Shown: positions 25,780-34,670, numbered from the stretch's first letter. The stretch: DNA of 64,000 nucleotides from Chryseobacterium gleum (GCA_945881835.1 CAMCVP010000004.1:95813-159812), one strand, 5' to 3'. Program-made: numbers and translations. Notes: generated by a model not told the origin, from the letters alone.

Positions 25780-26655
25780 ATGCTAGTTTACGTTTTTGGA
25801 AAACAATTTGAAGCCGATTTGGCTCCTGCAGTGCAGCAATTCCTAGAGAAGATGGTGCGCAGAGGTATTTCCATTTGTGTTTTCAAAGGTTTTGAACGTT
25901 ATCTGCAATCGCACATTCAAGTTCCCGCCCATACAACCTTCGAAGAGAGTTCGGAATTTGACAACGCTGCGGCATTATTCAGTTTCGGTGGTGATGGTAC
26001 GTTTCTAGATGCCGCGAGACTTGTAGGTTCTAAGAGAATTCCAATTTTAGGTATTAACACGGGTCGCTTGGGATTTCTTTCACACGTGAGTGTTTCCGAA
26101 GCCGATGAAGCTTTGGAACAATTTGTAAACTCAGAATACACCATTGATCCGCGCTCTTTTATTCAAATCAAATCAGATCAATTCGACTTTGGAGATTTTC
26201 CTTTCGCGTTAAACGAAATCACCGTGAATCATGCCACACGGAATGAAATGATTAAGATTAATGCATCGGTAAACAAAGCGTTTCTAAGCAGCTATTGGGC
26301 AGACGGACTGATCGTTGCAACTCCGACCGGCTCAACCGCGTACTCACTTTCATGTGGCGGGCCAATTGTAACACCGAACTGCAACAACTTTATCATTACT
26401 CCAATTTCTGCGCATAATTTAACCGCACGCCCACTGGTGGTAGGAGACGCAAGCACCATTCGGCTGAAAGCTGAATGTCGCTCAGGGAAAATTCAAATTA
26501 CACTAGACAGTACTCAGTATGTTTTGGAAAGCGGTGCTGAGATTTCTCTTTCGCGCGCTCCTTTTGAATTGCAAATGATTTTGTTGGAAGGAAGGAATTT
26601 TTTCAGAACGATTCGAAAGAAAATGGGTTGGGGATTAGACATACGAATAGACTGA
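25780..26655 (+). CDS. nadK: NAD kinase
   Basis: 291 aa, normal length. It phosphorylates NAD to NADP with ATP or polyphosphate. The diagnostic GGDGT is in FSFGGDGTFLDAAR near 70, with GINTGRLGFLS, NEITVNHATRNEM and DGLIVATPTGSTAYSLSCGGPIV following in order. It opens the cluster nadK-PorG-uppS-bamA-skp-skp. The 3' end overlaps the TTG-started version of the next ORF, which is not used. Confidence 0.95.
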   Translation: MLVYVFGKQFEADLAPAVQQFLEKMVRRGISICVFKGFERYLQSHIQVPAHTTFEESSEFDNAAALFSFGGDGTFLDAARLVGSKRIPILGINTGRLGFLSHVSVSEADEALEQFVNSEYTIDPRSFIQIKSDQFDFGDFPFALNEITVNHATRNEMIKINASVNKAFLSSYWADGLIVATPTGSTAYSLSCGGPIVTPNCNNFIITPISAHNLTARPLVVGDASTIRLKAECRSGKIQITLDSTQYVLESGAEISLSRAPFELQMILLEGRNFFRTIRKKMGWGLDIRID

Positions 26656-26672
26656 CAATAATTAATCGAAAA

Positions 26673-27524
26673 ATGCCTTTTGCTGCTATGATCATTCGCT
26701 CAATACTCCTTTTTTTATTTTTATGTGGAAGTCTTCCTTCATTCGCTCAAACGAAGAGTAAAGAAAAAAGTAAGGAGCTTTCTATATCAGCTGGAACAGC
26801 CTATTATATCGGTGAAATAAATCCTTCCAAGCATTTCGGAAATAAAGAAAAATTAGCGTTAGGCATTGCCCTTCGTAACAACATTAGCAAGCGTTGGTCT
26901 ATTCGGACAGGGTTGAACTACGGGAATATTGAAGCGTTCGATTCTGAAAGCAAAGACGCTTGGCAACAGAATAGAAATTTGAATTTTAGAAATCGTTTTT
27001 TTGAAGGAAGTGTGATCGCCGAGCTGAATTTTTTCAATTATCAAATCAATTCAAAACATAACATTTCACCCTATTTGTTTTTAGGTGCTGCCGTTTATCG
27101 CATGAACCCTGAAGGAATGTACAATGGATATTGGCATCCTTTGCAGCCAGCCGGAACGGAAGGACAGGGTATGGCTGGAAAGGATCCGCTTTATAAAACA
27201 ACAGGATTAACGTTGCCTATGGGTGCTGGACTGAAATGCAACATTAAGGGTTTACTTGGCTTTTCATTGGAATGGGGAATGAGAAAAACGTATTCAGACT
27301 ATTTCGATGATGTTTCTGGAACATACGTTAATCCTACAATGTTGGCTGCAGCACGAGGACAATTGGCCACGAATTTGGCCGATCAAAGTCTACTTCCCGA
27401 AAATGTCAACAACGCTTTCATGCAGCGCGGAGACCCAGGCAGAAAAGATCTTTACTTCTTTTGCATGGCCTCGCTAAATATCAGAATCGATAAAAAAGGA
27501 AATAGCTGCGCTACTTGGCAGTAA
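26673..27524 (+). CDS. porG: PorG/DUF6089-like outer-membrane protein of the T9SS
   Basis: 283 aa from ATG 26673 (ATG 26688 gives an equally clean signal peptide, MIIRSILLFLFLCGSLPSFAQ). The mature protein has alternating strands with terminal aromatics (SISAGTAYYIGEINP, LGIALRNNISKRWSIRTGLNYG, ISPYLFLGAAVYRMNPEG), as in DUF6089 beta-barrels. The name rests on synteny: in Porphyromonas PorG is also next to uppS, bamA and two ompH genes. PorG is an outer-membrane subunit of type IX secretion near the PorK/N ring. It starts 17 nt after nadK and has a short Cys-containing C-terminus. Confidence 0.75.
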   Translation: MPFAAMIIRSILLFLFLCGSLPSFAQTKSKEKSKELSISAGTAYYIGEINPSKHFGNKEKLALGIALRNNISKRWSIRTGLNYGNIEAFDSESKDAWQQNRNLNFRNRFFEGSVIAELNFFNYQINSKHNISPYLFLGAAVYRMNPEGMYNGYWHPLQPAGTEGQGMAGKDPLYKTTGLTLPMGAGLKCNIKGLLGFSLEWGMRKTYSDYFDDVSGTYVNPTMLAAARGQLATNLADQSLLPENVNNAFMQRGDPGRKDLYFFCMASLNIRIDKKGNSCATWQ

Positions 27525-27550
27525 TTGCTTGTTAGAACACGTGCTTTCCG

Positions 27551-27558
27551 TATCTTCG
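27551..27558 (+). promoter_or_regulatory. Candidate uppS -7 box
   Basis: TATCTTCG differs from TAnnTTTG at one base. It ends only 7 nt before the uppS ATG, so a transcript from it would be essentially leaderless. Confidence 0.4.
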
Positions 27559-27565
27559 CACTTCG

Positions 27566-28306
27566 ATGAAAAGTGCCCTCGAACAAATAGACTTAAGCAA
27601 AACCCCGCGCCATGTTGCTGTGATAATGGATGGCAATGGACGTTGGGCAAAAAACCAAGGAAAGGATCGTATTTTTGGTCACTTCAATGGTGTTGAATCT
27701 GTTCGTGCAACCATAAAAGCAGCGCGCAAGGCGGAAGTGGAATTTTTAACGCTTTACGCTTTCTCTACTGAAAACTGGAACCGTCCAAAAGAAGAAGTAG
27801 ATGCTTTAATGGATTTGTTGGTAACAACAATCATCAATGAATTGGCAGAATTGATGGAAAACGGAGTTCGTTTGTTAGCCATAGGCGACATCGAACATCT
27901 TCCAAATAAATGTCGCGACGAACTGAAAGCGGCAATGCATAAAACCGCAGAGAATAAAGATGTCACCCTTGTCCTTGCATTGAATTACAGCGCACGTTGG
28001 GAGATTGTGAATGCGGTTAGATCTATTGTTACACAACAAATTCCCGCGGAAAGCGTTACGGCTGACGTGATTGCCCAAAACCTATCTACATCGAATATTC
28101 CCGATCCGGAATTGCTCATTCGCACGAGTGGAGAGCATCGCATCAGTAATTTTTTACTTTGGCAAATAGCATACACCGAATTGCATTTTACTCCGGTGAT
28201 GTGGCCAGAATTTAGAGAAGAACATTTTTTTGAAGCATTGGTAAGTTACCAAGGAAGAGAGCGTAGATTCGGCATGACATCAGAGCAAACAGAACAAACG
28301 AAATAG
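27566..28306 (+). CDS. uppS: Isoprenyl transferase (undecaprenyl diphosphate synthase)
   Basis: 246 aa. A cis-prenyltransferase that extends farnesyl diphosphate to the C55 carrier for peptidoglycan and O-antigen. The catalytic Asp is in VAVIMDGNGRWAKNQG near 25, with the substrate loop TLYAFSTENWNRP and the C-terminal LLIRTSGEHRISNFLLWQIAYTELHF. The EHRISNF variant (Glu-His where GD/EQRLSNF is usual) keeps the Arg. It is encoded just ahead of bamA, the conserved arrangement. Confidence 0.95.
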   Translation: MKSALEQIDLSKTPRHVAVIMDGNGRWAKNQGKDRIFGHFNGVESVRATIKAARKAEVEFLTLYAFSTENWNRPKEEVDALMDLLVTTIINELAELMENGVRLLAIGDIEHLPNKCRDELKAAMHKTAENKDVTLVLALNYSARWEIVNAVRSIVTQQIPAESVTADVIAQNLSTSNIPDPELLIRTSGEHRISNFLLWQIAYTELHFTPVMWPEFREEHFFEALVSYQGRERRFGMTSEQTEQTK

Positions 28307-28313
28307 TTAGAAG

Positions 28314-30887
28314 TTGAGAAGTACAATCAAATATCAATCATTCATCAAGTCACGAAAACTACTTTTTGTTCTTGCAACTATTCTAACATTCTTGTCATCA
28401 CCGGCATTAAATGCACAAGTTGAATTAGGTTCAACCATAGATTATGCGGAACCTAGAAAAATGAAGGTTGCAGGCATAACAGTCATGGGCGCGGAATACA
28501 CAGATGCTCAAGCAATATTGCTTTTTTGTGGTTTGAAGGTGGGACAAGAGATAATGATTCCCGGAGATGAGATTGCAGATGCACTTCGTAAGCTTTGGAA
28601 GAATCAATTGTTCTCTGCTATCGATATTCGATTGGCGGAAGCACGCGGAGATGATGCCTTCTTGGTTATTGTAGTGAAGGAACTTCCGAAGTTAGGAGTC
28701 TTTAAGTTTGATGGAATTAAAAAGGGAGATGCAGATAATATTCGTGAGAAGATGAAGATTCGTTCAGGAAATATCGTGAACGAAAATTTGAAGGCCACTG
28801 CGACAAACATTATCAAAGATTTTTATGTGGAAAAGGGCTACTTTAATGCGAAGGTGAATATCGTTGAAAAACCATATCCGAATTTGCCAAATGCCGTTGA
28901 GTTGACCTTCGATATTGAAAGAGGTAATCGCATTAAGATTGAAGAAATAGAATGGGTGGGAGTAGATAAGATGTCGGTTTCAGCTTTGAACCGCTCCATG
29001 AAGAACACCAAAAAGGCAGCTTTCTATCATGTGTTTAAATCATCGAAATTTTTAGAAGAGGAATACGAAGAAGATAAAGTTGCTGTTGTAGAACGCTACA
29101 ACAAACAAGGTTTTAGAAATATGCGAATTGTTAAGGATTCAATTTATTCTGTTGGTCCGGAGCGTTTGAAAATTAGAATCACCATTGATGAAGGAAATAA
29201 GTTTTACTTCAGAAATATCTCGTTCATTGGAAACACGAAGTACAGAAGCAATACCCTTGATTCAATTTTGAACATTAAGAAAGGTGATGTCTACAACATG
29301 GAGGTTTTGCAAACCCGTTTGAACATGAATCAAAGCGGACGTGATGTTGCTTCGCTTTATACCGATGACGGTTACTTGAATTTTTACGCTTATCCTGTTG
29401 AGTCCCTCGTTCCACCGGATAGCATAGACATTGAAGTCCGCATGGGTGAAGGACGTCAATACAGAATAGGTGTAGTTAGTGTTTCAGGAAATACAAAAAC
29501 TAACGATCACGTAATCTATCGCGAAATACGCACGCGTCCAGGCGATTTGTTCAATCGCTCAGACTTGATTCGTTCGCAACGTGAATTAGCAAACTTGAAT
29601 TACTTCAGCCAAGAGGCATTTGACATTCGTACCAATCCTAGAGCGGATGAAGGTTTGGTAGATTTGGAATATGTTGTGGAAGAAAAGCCTTCGGATCAAA
29701 TTGAATTGTCTGGTGGTTGGGGCGGTGGTCGTGTTGTTGGATCGCTTGGATTAAGTTTCAACAATTTCAGCATGCGCAACTTCTTCAAGAAAGAAGCTTG
29801 GAGTCCACTGCCAACAGGAGATGGGCAAAGACTTTCGATTCGTGCAATGAGCAATGGCGCGTATATCCAATCTTACAATTTGAGTTTCACAGAACCATGG
29901 TTAGGTGGTAAAAGACCTAACTCCTTGTCTGTTTCAGCTTACCACAGTGTTCAATCTAATGGACAGAAAAAGTACATCAGCGATGCGCTGAATCCACTTC
30001 GTCAATCATTGATTATTACAGGAGCCTCCGTTTCCTTTGGACAACGTTGGCAGAAGCCGGATGACTGGTTCTTATTCTTTGGTGGATTGTCGTACCAACA
30101 TTTCGATTTGAATAATTACGGTTCGTTCTTCTCCTTTAACAACGGTTATTCAAACAACCTTGCTGCCAATTTCACCCTGGAAAGAAGTTCCTTGTCTGAA
30201 ACGATTTATCCAACTTGGGGTTCGAAAATTACGCTTAGTTCCAAATGCACATTGCCATATACATTCTTGGGAGAAAATGTTTTTGGAAAATCATACGACT
30301 ACGCGAGTATGACCGATCAACAGAAGGTCGATTGGGTGGAATATTACAAGATTAAGTTTACAGCGAATTGGTACACATCTTTGAATAAACACAAGACGAA
30401 CAAGTTGGTCTTACATACCCACGCAGGATTTGGATTCTTAGGTACATACAATAAGAGCTTGGGACAATCTCCGTTTGAACGTTTCTACATGGGCGGTGTA
30501 TACTTAAGTGGTTATTTGCTAGACGGACGTGAAATTGTGAATTTGCGTGGTTACGATGATTTGTCGTTGACTATGCCAAGTGATCGTGTGGGTGCCCCTG
30601 TTATTACTAAATACGGGGCTGAATTAAGATACCCAATTTCATTGAATCCTTCTGCTACGATTTATGCACTGGCTTTCGCTGAAGGTGGAAGAACATGGAC
30701 TGATTTTTCAGATTACAATCCATTCAATTTGTATAAGTCTGTGGGTGGTGGACTTCGAATCTTTTTACCAATGTTTGGTCTCTTAGGATTCGATTACGGT
30801 TGGAGACTTAACGACGTGCCGAACGCGCCGAATATGGCTCGTGGACAATTCCACTTCAGCATAGGTATGAACATGGGTGAACTATAA
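28314..30887 (+). CDS. bamA: Outer-membrane assembly factor BamA
   Basis: 857 aa. Signal peptide KLLFVLATILTFLSSPALNA, five POTRA-like modules over about residues 50-470 (repeated GN-turns such as ISFIGNTKYRSNTLDSIL and VSVSGNTKTNDHVIYREIRTRPGD), then a 16-strand barrel with the substrate segment near 700 (FYMGGVYLSGYLLDGREIVNLRGYDD) and a C-terminal strand ending GQFHFSIGMNMGEL. It inserts beta-barrel proteins into the outer membrane. The start must be TTG at 28314: an in-frame TAG lies 4 nt upstream, and the next ATG is beyond the signal peptide. It begins 7 nt after uppS. Confidence 0.95.
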   Translation: MRSTIKYQSFIKSRKLLFVLATILTFLSSPALNAQVELGSTIDYAEPRKMKVAGITVMGAEYTDAQAILLFCGLKVGQEIMIPGDEIADALRKLWKNQLFSAIDIRLAEARGDDAFLVIVVKELPKLGVFKFDGIKKGDADNIREKMKIRSGNIVNENLKATATNIIKDFYVEKGYFNAKVNIVEKPYPNLPNAVELTFDIERGNRIKIEEIEWVGVDKMSVSALNRSMKNTKKAAFYHVFKSSKFLEEEYEEDKVAVVERYNKQGFRNMRIVKDSIYSVGPERLKIRITIDEGNKFYFRNISFIGNTKYRSNTLDSILNIKKGDVYNMEVLQTRLNMNQSGRDVASLYTDDGYLNFYAYPVESLVPPDSIDIEVRMGEGRQYRIGVVSVSGNTKTNDHVIYREIRTRPGDLFNRSDLIRSQRELANLNYFSQEAFDIRTNPRADEGLVDLEYVVEEKPSDQIELSGGWGGGRVVGSLGLSFNNFSMRNFFKKEAWSPLPTGDGQRLSIRAMSNGAYIQSYNLSFTEPWLGGKRPNSLSVSAYHSVQSNGQKKYISDALNPLRQSLIITGASVSFGQRWQKPDDWFLFFGGLSYQHFDLNNYGSFFSFNNGYSNNLAANFTLERSSLSETIYPTWGSKITLSSKCTLPYTFLGENVFGKSYDYASMTDQQKVDWVEYYKIKFTANWYTSLNKHKTNKLVLHTHAGFGFLGTYNKSLGQSPFERFYMGGVYLSGYLLDGREIVNLRGYDDLSLTMPSDRVGAPVITKYGAELRYPISLNPSATIYALAFAEGGRTWTDFSDYNPFNLYKSVGGGLRIFLPMFGLLGFDYGWRLNDVPNAPNMARGQFHFSIGMNMGEL

Positions 30888-30899
30888 AAAATACGAATT

Positions 30900-31547
30900 A
30901 TGAAATTAAATTCAGTAGTTAAATTCATTTTTTCTCTAGCGTTGATCATTTCTGCGCACGTTGCGGTTGCACAGAAATTTGCGTACGTCGATTCGAAATT
31001 TATTTTGTCGCACATGCCGGAGTATGTTGCTGCTCAAAAACAAATCAACGAGTTAAGCGCAGATTGGCAGGCACAAGTAGAGCAGAAGTATACAGCCATT
31101 GAGCAATTGGAAAAGTCATTTCAAGCAGAGAAGATATTGTTGACGGAAGAAATGAAGAAGAAGCGTGAGGCAGATATCAATGAGCGTATCGAAGATGCAA
31201 AAGAGTTTCAGAAATCGAAATTTGGTGTTGACGGTGAATTGTTCAAGAAGCGTGAAGAGCTTGTTGCACCAATACAAGAGCAGATTTTTCAAGCGATTGA
31301 AGACATTGCTTCACAATCACAGTACATGGTTGTTTTCGATAAAGCGAATCATTCAAATATGCTCTACACAAACCCGAAGCACGACATTAGTGATAAAGTA
31401 TTGAAGAAAATGGGGTTAAAGCCAGGAGAAGTTTTAGATAAGGGCGACGAGGATAAGGAAGATTCTGAAGAAAAGCCGGGTGAGAGGCCTGGCACAGGCA
31501 CAGAACGACCAGGAAATCGTCCAACTTCACCGGGGAAAGGCAACTAA
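30900..31547 (+). CDS. Skp/OmpH-family periplasmic chaperone with low-complexity tail
   Basis: 215 aa. Signal peptide VVKFIFSLALIISAHVAVA, then the OmpH core: FAYVDSKFILSHMPEYVAAQKQINELSADWQ, a long charged coiled coil (about 50-125) and the closing MVVFDKANHSNMLYTNP. It holds unfolded outer-membrane proteins for BamA, 12 nt upstream. Unlike ordinary Skp it carries a further 35-residue tail rich in Glu, Gly and Pro (EEKPGERPGTGTERPGNRP). Confidence 0.9.
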   Translation: MKLNSVVKFIFSLALIISAHVAVAQKFAYVDSKFILSHMPEYVAAQKQINELSADWQAQVEQKYTAIEQLEKSFQAEKILLTEEMKKKREADINERIEDAKEFQKSKFGVDGELFKKREELVAPIQEQIFQAIEDIASQSQYMVVFDKANHSNMLYTNPKHDISDKVLKKMGLKPGEVLDKGDEDKEDSEEKPGERPGTGTERPGNRPTSPGKGN

Positions 31548-31551
31548 TGCG

Positions 31552-31559
31552 TATTTTTG
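31552..31559 (+). promoter_or_regulatory. -7 promoter box of the second skp
   Basis: TATTTTTG is an exact TAnnTTTG match in the 49-nt gap between the two skp-type genes. It would allow the second chaperone to be expressed without bamA. No -33 TTG is visible. Confidence 0.5.
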
Positions 31560-31596
31560 GTACTGTCATTGAATAGAAGAAAAAAAACATACAATC

Positions 31597-32139
31597 ATGA
31601 AGAAGACAATTTTAGCAGCACTATTTATTTCATTTGGATTTGGTGCATTCGCGCAAAAGTTAGCGCACGTAGATCGCCAAGCAATTTTATTGCAAATGCC
31701 AGCTATGAAAGGCGTTCAAGCAGATATGGAAACAGCAAAGAAATCCTTTGAGGGAGAGTATGTGATTATGCAGAAAGAGCATGACGACAAAGTTGCTGAG
31801 TACGAAACAAAATCTAAAATGGCAGTGAGTGCAGGCGGATGGCCTGAGGCAATTCGTCAAAGTAAGGCGCAAGCTATCGCAGACTTGGAGCAAAACATGA
31901 TGGATTTCCAACAAACGGCAAACGATGAATTGCAACAAGAGCAAGATCGTTTGTTGAAGCCATTGGTTGAAGAGTTCGATGCAGCTGTTGCGAAAATTGC
32001 CAAAGCAGGTGGATATACCTACGTGTTCGATTTAGGAGCAGGTAATTTGGTTTATACAGGCGGTGAAGATTTAGGTGATAAGTTGAAGGCGGAATTGAAA
32101 ATTCCAGCAACAGCGCCAACCACTCCAACACAGAAATAA
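31597..32139 (+). CDS. Skp/OmpH-family periplasmic chaperone
   Basis: 180 aa, the usual Skp size. Signal peptide KKTILAALFISFGFGAFA, core LAHVDRQAILLQMPAMKGVQADMETA, coiled coil (about 45-115) and YTYVFDLGAGNLVYTGGEDLGDKL. It is the second of a tandem pair, as commonly found after bamA in Bacteroidota; the two share the HVDxxxILxxMP pattern but are well diverged. A strong terminator follows the stop by 18 nt. Confidence 0.92.
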   Translation: MKKTILAALFISFGFGAFAQKLAHVDRQAILLQMPAMKGVQADMETAKKSFEGEYVIMQKEHDDKVAEYETKSKMAVSAGGWPEAIRQSKAQAIADLEQNMMDFQQTANDELQQEQDRLLKPLVEEFDAAVAKIAKAGGYTYVFDLGAGNLVYTGGEDLGDKLKAELKIPATAPTTPTQK

Positions 32140-32157
32140 CATTGATTGAATAAAATG

Positions 32158-32183
32158 AAATCCCGCATGGCGGGATTTTTTTT
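32158..32183 (+). terminator. Rho-independent terminator, abutting murI
   Basis: Perfect 9-bp stem AAATCCCGC / GCGGGATTT with a 3-nt loop, continuing into a run of T. It ends the bamA-skp-skp transcript, yet the murI ATG is only 3 nt after the T-run. Confidence 0.9.
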
Positions 32184-32186
32184 GCT

Positions 32187-33005
32187 ATGAATACAAATCC
32201 AATAGGCATTTTCGATTCAGGAATTGGAGGACTAACGGTGGCAAAGGCTATTCAGAAAGTTCTTCCGAATGAATCGTTTATTTATTTCGGAGACACTGCT
32301 CACCTGCCTTATGGTGATAAATCTCCTGAAAGTATTCGTGCGTATTCAAAAAGAATTGCAGAATTATTGGTCGAAAATAACTGCAAAGCAATTGTTATTG
32401 CTTGCAATACGGCATCTGCTCATGCATTCAAGACCGTTGTCCAAAGTATACCTTCTCACATTCCTGTTATCAATGTAGTTGATCCGGTGGCTGCATATAC
32501 TGCTGCTCATTACATCAAAGGAAAGGTTGGTGTTATCGGAACTAAAGGAACCATTCAATCGCGTATTTATGTAAAACGTATTGAAAAATTAAATCCAAAT
32601 CTTAAAGTTCTTTCCAACGCAACGCCTTTGCTAGCCTCTATGATTGAAGAAGGTTATTACAACAATAAAATTTCACAGAGCATTATCGACAGTTATTTGT
32701 CGAAGTCTTCCTTCAGGGGCATTGAGGCGCTCATCTTGGGCTGCACGCATTATCCACTAATTAAAAAGGAAGTCGAGAAATTTTATCAGCAGAAAATAGA
32801 GATCATCGACAGTGCTTCAGTTGTTGCGCAATATGTTTCAGATGTCTTGAAGAAAAAAGATATTTTGAATACAAGTAAACGAAAGCCGAAGTACTCGTTC
32901 TGGGTTTCAGATTACACTGAATCATTCGAGAAAAGCACAGCAATCTTCTTCAACCAAAAATTGAAATTGGTTGAAAAAAGAATTTGGAAAGACGAGCGTT
33001 ATTAA
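32187..33005 (+). CDS. murI: Glutamate racemase
   Basis: 272 aa. It makes D-glutamate for peptidoglycan. N-terminal GIFDSGIGGLTVAK, first catalytic Cys in IACNTASAHAF near 73, second in LILGCTHYPLIKKEV near 185, and DTAHLPYGDKSPE. The start is fixed by the family N-terminus and lies 3 nt after the terminator T-run, so initiation must come from read-through or a promoter inside the hairpin region. It converges on purH with a 4-nt overlap of the stops. Confidence 0.95.
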   Translation: MNTNPIGIFDSGIGGLTVAKAIQKVLPNESFIYFGDTAHLPYGDKSPESIRAYSKRIAELLVENNCKAIVIACNTASAHAFKTVVQSIPSHIPVINVVDPVAAYTAAHYIKGKVGVIGTKGTIQSRIYVKRIEKLNPNLKVLSNATPLLASMIEEGYYNNKISQSIIDSYLSKSSFRGIEALILGCTHYPLIKKEVEKFYQQKIEIIDSASVVAQYVSDVLKKKDILNTSKRKPKYSFWVSDYTESFEKSTAIFFNQKLKLVEKRIWKDERY

Positions 33006-34525
33006 TGCTTGAAGTGACGAACTCCGGTCATGTACATGGCCACGTTGTTCTCATTGCAATAGTCTACTGAAAGCTGATCTTTAATAGAACCACCGGGCTG
33101 AACAACAGCAATAACTCCAGCATTCTTTGCAATTTCTACGCAGTCAGGGAAAGGAAAAAAGGCGTCACTAGCCATCGCACTTCCTTCTAAAGAAAAACCA
33201 AAGTGCTTTGCTTTTTCAATTGCTTGTTGAAGCGCATCTACACGAGATGTTTGACCTGTTCCACTAGCAAGTAAGGTGTTGTTTTTTGCAAGCACAATCG
33301 TGTTACTCTTGGTGTGCTTCACCAATTTATTTGCGAAGATCATGTCCTCAATTGAAGAAGCACTGGCCTGGGTTTGCGTTGCACATTTTAAGTCAGATGC
33401 TGATTCTGTAGCGTTATCTTTTTCCTGAACCAAGTAACCATTCAAGATTGATCTTACTTGCGTTTGAAGAAGCGGAGTTTCTTTAATGATAAGAATGATG
33501 CGGTTCGCTTTTGATTTCAATAATTCAACTGCTTCATTTGCGAATGAAGGAGCAATAACGACTTCACAAAAAAGTGAATTTATTTTTTCAGCCGTAGCCA
33601 AATCTATTTCGCCATTTGCAATGAGCACACCGCCGAAAGCAGAGGTGCTGTCGCAAGCCAACGCTGCTTCATAAGCTTCAACCATAGAAGAACGTGTAGC
33701 TATTCCGCATGCGTTGTTGTGTTTCAAAATAGCAAAGGTCGGAGCATCGTTTTTGAACTCACCAATCAACTGCACGGCAGCTTCAACATCTAATAAATTA
33801 TTGTAAGAAAGCTCTTTGCCATTAAGCTTCGTGAACAACGCATCGAGGTCGCCGAAGAAGCTTCCTTTTTGATGTGGGTTTTCTCCGTAGCGAAGAACAT
33901 GCGCATCGCGCGATGCTATGCGCAAAGAGCCTTCGTCGTTGCCTTTGAAGTATGAATAAATAGCAGAATCGTAGTGTGAAGAAACTTCGAAAGCTTGCTT
34001 CGCAAAGAATTGTCTTTGCTCAAGTGTTGTCTCACCTTTTTGGTTCACCAACAACTCATGTAAGTCTTGGTATTCGTTTTTAGAAGGAACAATAACAACG
34101 TCGTTGAAGTTTTTTGCAGCACCGCGAATGAGTGCAATTCCTCCAATGTCAATCTTCTCAATGATTTCTTCATGTGAAGCACCCGAAGCAACTGTTTTTT
34201 CGAACGGATATAAATCAACAATAACACAATCGATTGCGTGAATGTTATACTTCGCGGCCTCTTCTAAATCTTGCGCTTCGTCGCGTCTGTATAAAATTCC
34301 ACCTAGAACTCCTGGATGAAGCGTTTTAACTCTTCCACCGAAAATACTTGGATATCCGGTTAAATCTTCAACGGCCGTAACAGGAAATCCCATATTCTCA
34401 ATGAAGGTTTGGGTGCCTCCTGTGCTGTATAGTGCAATGCCTAAAGCGTGCATTTGTTCTACGATTGGAGCCAATCCATCTTTGTCGAAAACGGAGATAA
34501 GTGCAGAGGAAATTCGTTTGTTCAC
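33002..34525 (-). CDS. purH: AICAR transformylase / IMP cyclohydrolase
   Basis: 507 aa from GTG 34525 (MNKRISSALISVFDKDGL, as in other Bacteroidota PurH); the track's TTG start at 34564 is upstream of the likely promoter. The N-terminal MGS-like cyclohydrolase domain (about 1-150) has STGGT and GGRVKTLHPGVLGGIL. The C-terminal transformylase domain shows RYGENPHQKGSFFGD, SYNNLLDVEAAVQLI, KHNNACGIA and the final DAFFPFPDCVE. It performs the last two steps of purine synthesis. Confidence 0.95.
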   Translation of the reverse strand: MNKRISSALISVFDKDGLAPIVEQMHALGIALYSTGGTQTFIENMGFPVTAVEDLTGYPSIFGGRVKTLHPGVLGGILYRRDEAQDLEEAAKYNIHAIDCVIVDLYPFEKTVASGASHEEIIEKIDIGGIALIRGAAKNFNDVVIVPSKNEYQDLHELLVNQKGETTLEQRQFFAKQAFEVSSHYDSAIYSYFKGNDEGSLRIASRDAHVLRYGENPHQKGSFFGDLDALFTKLNGKELSYNNLLDVEAAVQLIGEFKNDAPTFAILKHNNACGIATRSSMVEAYEAALACDSTSAFGGVLIANGEIDLATAEKINSLFCEVVIAPSFANEAVELLKSKANRIILIIKETPLLQTQVRSILNGYLVQEKDNATESASDLKCATQTQASASSIEDMIFANKLVKHTKSNTIVLAKNNTLLASGTGQTSRVDALQQAIEKAKHFGFSLEGSAMASDAFFPFPDCVEIAKNAGVIAVVQPGGSIKDQLSVDYCNENNVAMYMTGVRHFKH

Positions 34526-34543
34526 GGTTTTGAAATTAGGCAG

Positions 34544-34551
34544 CGAATTTA
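34544..34551 (-). promoter_or_regulatory. Candidate purH -7 box (minus strand)
   Basis: Reads TAAATTCG on the minus strand, one base off TAnnTTTG. It lies 18 nt upstream of GTG 34525 and downstream of the rejected TTG start. Confidence 0.4.
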
Positions 34552-34616
34552 CAATGTAAATCAAGGGTTTAACTCTGCTTTTTTCAACAAATTCATAGAA
34601 TTGCCTTTTTATAGTG

Positions 34617-34644
34617 TTGTGCCTCCTGTGAGGACCTATCTTTG
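34617..34644 (+). promoter_or_regulatory. Promoter of desaturase 1
   Basis: TTG (34617-34619), 17 nt, then TATCTTTG (34637-34644), an exact TAnnTTTG. A small palindrome CCTC-CTGT-GAGG (34622-34633) fills the spacer and could be an operator. Confidence 0.7.
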
Positions 34645-34656
34645 ATTAAATCATAT

Positions 34657-34662
34657 AAGGAG
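34657..34662 (+). promoter_or_regulatory. Shine-Dalgarno sequence before desaturase 1
   Basis: AAGGAG, 8 nt ahead of a TTG start. Strong Shine-Dalgarno motifs are otherwise hard to find in this window, and this one decides the start at TTG 34671. Confidence 0.65.
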
Positions 34663-34670
34663 ATCACACT

